From Microbacterium ulmi (lineage in GTDB: Bacteria; Actinomycetota; Actinomycetes; Actinomycetales; Microbacteriaceae), in the NCBI RefSeq assembly GCF_011759705.1, contig NZ_JAAOZF010000001.1:2616596-2680595 (forward strand): a stretch of 64,000 nucleotides of DNA. The letters are read 5' to 3'. Of the stretch, positions 60,292 to 64,000 are shown in pieces; within the stretch, counting starts at the first letter, position 1; each line of letters begins with the position of its first letter. The position numbers and the translations under genes are program-made. A model generated the notes under the pieces. The model was not told the origin of the DNA. It saw only the letters and a list, made by a program, of their open reading frames with translations, and made no database searches.

Positions 60292-61086
60292 ATGCCGTTC
60301 ACACCGAGCCATGCCGTCGTCGCGCTGCCGTTCGTGCGGACGCCGCTCGTTCCCGCGGCCGTCGCCGTCGGTGCGATGACCCCCGACCTCCCGCTCTTCG
60401 TGCGCGGCACGCCCCTCACCTACGCGTACACGCACTCGGCCGAGGGAGTCGTCGTCACGAGCCTCGTCGCGCTCGTGCTGCTCTTCGTGTGGCGCAGCGT
60501 CCTGAGACCCGCCGCGCGCGAGCTCTCGCCGCGTGCGCTGGCGGCGCGGCTTCCGGGGGAGTGGGATGCCGGAGCCGCCGCGTCGGCGCTCGAGACGCTC
60601 GGAGTCGCCCACTCAGGACCGCGGCGGGCGTGGTACCCGCTCGCCCTCGCGGCATCGATCCTCATCGGCGTCATCTCCCATCCGCTCTGGGATGCGTTCA
60701 CGCACGAGGGCCGGCTCGGCCTGGCTGCGCTGCAGACCGAATGGGGCCCGCTTCCCGGCTACAAGTGGCTCCAGTACGGCTCAGGGATCGTGGGGCTCGC
60801 GATCATCGCCGTGTGGGCTGTGCTCTGGCTTCGGAAGCGGTCGGCGGCGGCATCCGTCGATCGCGTTCTCCCCTCCGCGGTGAGGTGGGCGTGGTGGGCG
60901 TCGCTGCCCGTGATCCTCGCGATCGCGTGGGCGACCGGTCTCTTCGTGTCAGGTCCCCTCGACGCCGAGTTCACCGTGGCGCACCTGGCCTACCGGGTGC
61001 TGCCGCCCGCGTCCGCTCTGTGGTGCGGGCTGACCTTCGTGCTGTGCGTGATCGTGCAGCTCGTGCGGGCGCGCCGCAAGCGCTGA
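60292..61086 (+). CDS. DUF4184 family membrane protein
   Basis: A 264 aa membrane protein. MPFTPSHAVVALPF at the start with GAMTPDLPLF and ISHPLWDAFTHEG (near 125) is the DUF4184 pattern: conserved His/Asp residues at membrane edges reminiscent of YdjM/phospholipase-like metal sites. About six membrane segments. Function unknown. Predicted leaderless. Separate from the protease island by orientation and promoter. Confidence 0.85.
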   Translation: MPFTPSHAVVALPFVRTPLVPAAVAVGAMTPDLPLFVRGTPLTYAYTHSAEGVVVTSLVALVLLFVWRSVLRPAARELSPRALAARLPGEWDAGAAASALETLGVAHSGPRRAWYPLALAASILIGVISHPLWDAFTHEGRLGLAALQTEWGPLPGYKWLQYGSGIVGLAIIAVWAVLWLRKRSAAASVDRVLPSAVRWAWWASLPVILAIAWATGLFVSGPLDAEFTVAHLAYRVLPPASALWCGLTFVLCVIVQLVRARRKR

Positions 61087-61158
61087 TCCGGGCGGGCGAG
61101 CGGACCGACCCGCGTGCCTCGGGGCCGCGCCCCCGCGAGTCGGCTGCCGCGCGGGGCT

Positions 61159-62271
61159 TCACGGCCAGAGCAGGCCGTGCCGCCAGGGTCCGCCGAGCGC
61201 GTCGCGGCGGTACTCGAGCCGCACCTGGCCGTCGCTCGTCGCCGCCCAGAACTCCACGACCGTCGGCTGCAGCACCATCGCCGACCAGTTCGGCGCCACG
61301 AGGTCCGGGTGTGTCGCGATCTCCGACTTCGCCTCGGCGAATGCGTCGGCGTACTCCGCCAATGAGCCCAGCGGGGCGCTCTGGGCGCCGATGATCGCCG
61401 CCGCCCGCGAGTGAGCCGGCCGCGCGAGGAAGTCGACGGCAGTGGCATCCCGCCCTGCGTCCACGACGAGCCCCGACACCCGCACCTGCCGACCGTGCTC
61501 GCGCCAGAAGAAGGTCAGAGCGGCGTGCGGATCGGCCGCGAGGTCGACTGCCTTCGGCGCCTCCGTCCGTGTCGCGAACCACCAGCCGCGCTCGTCGAGG
61601 TCCTTGAGCAGCAGGGTCCGCGCACCGACGCTCCCGGATGGGCCCGCGGTCGAGAGCGTCCCCGCGTGCGGTGCGGAGACCCCCTGCGAGATGGCGGCGT
61701 CGAGCCACTCCTCGAAGAGCTCTCGCGGATCGTCCGGCGCGCCCTCGACCGAGAAGCCCATCGGCTCCGCGGGGAGGACGGCGAGCCCGCGGAGGCGCTC
61801 CCGCCACGCCAGGGGGCGGCCGACGGCATCCCGGAGCGCAGCGACCGCGTCGCCGTCGGACCGTCCGGCGCCGTCCGGGCCGATGAACACGGCGACGACG
61901 CGCGCCTCCGGGTCGCTCTCCCACGCAGGACGGATCGCGTCCCGCCAGCGCCACAGGTTGGGATGCGTGACGTCGGGACACGCCTCGGCGGGCTCGAGCA
62001 GAGTGATCGCGCGGTCGAGCTGCTCACGCGAGACCTCGAACGCGCCCGTTCCGCCGGCGTGGCCGAGCACGGATGCGAGCACGACGGCGGGAAGCCGATG
62101 TGCGACGGTGCCGACGAGCGGGAAGTGCTCAGGCCTCGGGCCCGCCTCCCCGGACGGCACGAAGGCCACGGCGTGCGCGAGCGGCTGCGTCCACCCGGGG
62201 ATCCGTGCGGCGAAGCGCTCTCTTGCGGCGGCGAGGTCGGCGGGAGTCGCCCACCGTTCGAGGGACGTCAT
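61159..62271 (-). CDS. PNPOx-domain protein with unusual N-terminal extension
   Basis: 370 aa. The C-terminal half (about 170-370) is a pyridoxamine-5'-phosphate-oxidase-like FMN domain: ELFEEWLDAAISQGVSAPHAGTLSTAG, ARTLLLKDLDERGWWFATR, PHAALTFFWREHGRQVRVSG, VEFWAATSDGQVRLEYRRD. The first 170 residues (AARERFAARIPGWTQPLAHAVAFVPSGEAGPRPEHFPLVGTVA...) are extra; ordinary PdxH is about 215 aa. The ending GGPWRHGLLWP departs from the PdxH consensus, so vitamin B6 activity is uncertain. Leaderless ATG 62271. Confidence 0.78.
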   Translation of the reverse strand: MTSLERWATPADLAAARERFAARIPGWTQPLAHAVAFVPSGEAGPRPEHFPLVGTVAHRLPAVVLASVLGHAGGTGAFEVSREQLDRAITLLEPAEACPDVTHPNLWRWRDAIRPAWESDPEARVVAVFIGPDGAGRSDGDAVAALRDAVGRPLAWRERLRGLAVLPAEPMGFSVEGAPDDPRELFEEWLDAAISQGVSAPHAGTLSTAGPSGSVGARTLLLKDLDERGWWFATRTEAPKAVDLAADPHAALTFFWREHGRQVRVSGLVVDAGRDATAVDFLARPAHSRAAAIIGAQSAPLGSLAEYADAFAEAKSEIATHPDLVAPNWSAMVLQPTVVEFWAATSDGQVRLEYRRDALGGPWRHGLLWP

Positions 62272-62277
62272 GATGCG

Positions 62278-62283
62278 ACGGTA
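62278..62283 (-). promoter_or_regulatory. -10 box, leaderless PNPOx-domain gene
   Basis: Minus-strand TACCGT, six bases before ATG 62271. Confidence 0.45.
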
Positions 62284-62332
62284 CCGGATGCCGCACCCGC
62301 CGCAGCGGGGCATGCGTCCCTTGCCGTGCCGC

Positions 62333-63604
62333 TCAGCGAGCGAGCCATGACGGCTCGTCCTGCCCCCAGGGGCGCGGGGGCGCGAACGCGACCGGCCCGC
62401 CGTCGTACGAGACGGCGGGGGCGGCCGTCGTCACGAGGGCGCCGTCGACGTCGAACGTCTGCAGATGCGGCGCGGGATCGAAGGATGCCGCAGTCTCGGG
62501 CTCCGCCGTGCGCGGCATCCCGAGCAGCTCCGCCGCGATGCGCCGCAGCGACGTCTCCGCCAGCCATGAGCCGCCTTCCTGCGCCCGGCGGGCGAGGAGG
62601 TCGATCGCCGCAGCGGCCAGGAGGTAGCCCGCGCTGTGATCGAGGGCCTGCGCGGGCAGTGCGCCGGGGCGCGTGCCGTCGGCGGACTCGATCCACGAGA
62701 TCCCGGAGGACGCCTGCACGAGGCTGTCGAACCCGCGACGGTCGGGATCGCCCCACGCGGTGTGGCGGACGACGACGACGCCGGGACGGCGCTGCGCGAG
62801 CTGGGCGGGGGAGAGCCCGAGCCTCGCGAGCGCCGCCGGGCGGTAGCCCAGCGCGACGACGTCCGCGTCGGCCAGGAGCGCCTCGAAGCGCGCGCGGCCG
62901 GGCGACGACGCGAGGTCGAGCACCGCCGAGCGCTTGCCGTGTCCCGTGTCGAGGTGCTGCCACGCGATCTCCGGCATGCCGGGCGGGTCGATGCGCAGGA
63001 CGTCGGCCCCGAGCAGCGCGAGGGTCCGCGTGCCGACGGGGCCCGCGATCACGCGCGTGAGATCGAGGACCCGGATGCCGCGCAGCGGCGCGTCGGCAGG
63101 CCCGCCCGGACCCGGCTTGAGCGGGGCCGCGCCGAGCCGTCTGTCCTCGACGAGGCGTGTCGTGCGCAGCTCGTCGTCGACGTCGGGCTTCTCGTGGTTG
63201 ACGGCGACGCACAGTCCGCCTGAGCGCGAGACGGCCTGGACCGCGACGCCGGCGGGAACGCCGGCCAGTGCTGCGGCCAGCGCCTCGCCGTCGGCGTCGG
63301 GAGGAAGACCGAGCCCGCGCCGCAGCGCCGACGCGTGGTGCGGGTAGTTGCCGTGCGTGCGGACCCAGCCGTCCGACGTGCGGAAGAAGCCTGACAACGC
63401 CGCCCAGGCCGGAGGGGCCTCACCCGCGATGCGGAGATGCCGTTCGCTCGCGTACGCGACGGCGATCCGCTCGGGGTCGAGTCGAACGGCCCCGCCTCCG
63501 GCGACGCGTGCGGCGGCGTCCGACGCCGCGTACACGGCCGCATATGCGAGCGCGCCGACGCTCGTCCGCGCGGGCAGGGGGACTGCCGGCTGGTCCGTGG
63601 CCAT
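62333..63604 (-). CDS. CaiB/BaiF-type CoA transferase family protein
   Basis: A 423 aa class III CoA-transferase. LRGIRVLDLTRVIAGPVGTRTLALLGADVLRIDPP (about 175-210) is the CoA-binding start of the family, here preceded by about 165 residues that may be a second, degenerate half. The position of the usual catalytic Asp could not be fixed with certainty. The substrate is unknown. Leaderless ATG 63604. Confidence 0.82.
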   Translation of the reverse strand: MATDQPAVPLPARTSVGALAYAAVYAASDAAARVAGGGAVRLDPERIAVAYASERHLRIAGEAPPAWAALSGFFRTSDGWVRTHGNYPHHASALRRGLGLPPDADGEALAAALAGVPAGVAVQAVSRSGGLCVAVNHEKPDVDDELRTTRLVEDRRLGAAPLKPGPGGPADAPLRGIRVLDLTRVIAGPVGTRTLALLGADVLRIDPPGMPEIAWQHLDTGHGKRSAVLDLASSPGRARFEALLADADVVALGYRPAALARLGLSPAQLAQRRPGVVVVRHTAWGDPDRRGFDSLVQASSGISWIESADGTRPGALPAQALDHSAGYLLAAAAIDLLARRAQEGGSWLAETSLRRIAAELLGMPRTAEPETAASFDPAPHLQTFDVDGALVTTAAPAVSYDGGPVAFAPPRPWGQDEPSWLAR

Positions 63605-63610
63605 GTCCAG

Positions 63611-63616
63611 ACGGTA
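63611..63616 (-). promoter_or_regulatory. -10 box, leaderless CoA transferase
   Basis: Minus-strand TACCGT, six bases before ATG 63604: the same hexamer and spacing as the neighbouring PNPOx-domain gene. Confidence 0.45.
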
Positions 63617-63709
63617 CGCCCGCCGTGCCCGTCCGACCGCACGCACGGGCGCCGGAGGCGCGTGTTTCCGCGGATCGCTCCGTGCGACACGCCCGGGGTG
63701 CGGGGTGGA

Positions 63710-63739
63710 TTCGACGGGAGGTGTGGGGGCACGTAAAGT
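63710..63739 (+). promoter_or_regulatory. Possible upstream rrn promoter
   Basis: TTCGAC, 18-bp spacer, TAAAGT. It would be the first of two tandem promoters before the rRNA operon. Confidence 0.4.
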
Positions 63740-63835
63740 ATTACTTGTTCGCCCCACAGGGAAGAGCGAGAGGCCAGACGGCCCGCCCCCTCAAGCGGAG
63801 AACACATCCTCTTCCAGATGACTGCCGATGTCGGT

Positions 63836-63863
63836 TTGACAGCCGGTCGGGATGGGATAAGAT
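63836..63863 (+). promoter_or_regulatory. Strong rrn promoter
   Basis: TTGACA (63836-63841), 16-bp spacer, TAAGAT (63858-63863); the closest match to the sigma-70-type consensus in the window, as expected for a ribosomal RNA operon. Confidence 0.8.
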
Positions 63864-63869
63864 AGTCAG

Positions 63870-64000
63870 GTTGCCCTGCGTGGGAAGCTGCGAAGCCGAC
63901 GCGTAGGAGTGTCCGATCCTTGAGAACTCAACAGCGTGCACTTGTCAAATGCCAAATTTTACCTCGTCCTGGTCTTCGGATCGGGTGAGATTCCTTTGGA
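63870..64000 (+). other. Ribosomal RNA operon leader, 16S gene beyond window
   Basis: After the promoter comes the actinobacterial rrn leader element around 63919-63940 (TTGAGAACTCAACAGCGTGC) and an AT-richer stretch that normally precedes the 16S 5' processing site. No 16S sequence is reached before position 64000. Confidence 0.8.

Noticed and set aside
63870..64000. Partial 16S rRNA gene at the right edge
   Set aside because: The sequence to 64000 is still leader; the conserved 16S 5' end is not reached.

Overview
The window is a chromosomal segment of a high-GC Gram-positive actinobacterium, most likely a member of the Microbacteriaceae close to Microbacterium. The grounds are very strong G/C preference at third codon positions, the actinobacterial gene order ftsK-pgsA-cinA-clgR-DUF3046-recA-recX-miaB-miaA-dapF-hflX-lexA, PriA-type HisA, a LysM gene divergent from lexA, and the GGATGCCG oligomer that recurs throughout. 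It is almost entirely core genome: no insertion sequence, prophage, CRISPR array or tRNA was seen. The right end runs into a ribosomal RNA operon whose promoters and leader are present, but whose 16S gene lies outside.

Layout. 0-9.5 kb: thyX, a short-chain dehydrogenase, a Nudix hydrolase, dapA, RNase J, an acetyltransferase, a lipoprotein, ftsK and pgsA. 9.5-22.2 kb: cinA, clgR, DUF3046, recA, recX, an ABC drug-efflux pair with a decayed PadR regulator and membrane gene beside it, miaB, a 42-bp tandem repeat array, miaA, an acetyltransferase, dapF, an RsmC-like methyltransferase and hflX. 22.2-30.5 kb: an S9 peptidase, metF-metE behind a structured leader, a membrane protein, and the divergent lexA / LysM pair with an SOS-box-like operator. 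30.5-37.5 kb: hisC-hisB-hisH-hisA(priA), SseB, DUF1844, infC-rpmI-rplT (infC probably starts at ATC) and a TrmH-type methyltransferase. 37.6-46 kb: a glutamate-type ABC importer (gluABCD), pheS-pheT, a DUF2510 protein and a dienelactone hydrolase. 46.4-54.3 kb: argC-J-B-D-F, a membrane acyltransferase-like gene and argH, with gene remnants in front of argC. 54.4-57.2 kb: a SatD-type protein convergent with a membrane protein, then tyrS. 57.4-60.2 kb: an accessory island described below. 60.3-64 kb: a DUF4184 protein, a PNPOx-domain protein, a CaiB-type CoA transferase and the rrn promoters.

Most unusual locus. Positions 57389-60161 encode a matrix-metalloproteinase-like zymogen. It has a peptidoglycan-binding-like prodomain, a vertebrate-type PRCGxPD cysteine switch, an HExxHxxGxxH zinc site and a Met-turn, but no visible signal peptide. 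Its 70-residue C-terminal domain is repeated as a free-standing 74-residue protein in the next gene. Two unrecognised proteins follow, one an Ala/Gly/Asp/Pro/Ser-rich protein with no basic residues. A BTAD/SARP-type regulator converges on the operon, and the upstream region carries an 11-bp-period direct repeat and two tight hairpins. I regard this as the best candidate for an undescribed system.

Expression signals. About twenty genes have a TAnnnT -10 box ending 6-8 nt before the start codon, which predicts leaderless mRNAs. I used this to choose several starts (thyX GTG 25, hisC GTG 30549, argH GTG 52894). All calls come from reading sequence and from remembered family knowledge; no database search was run.
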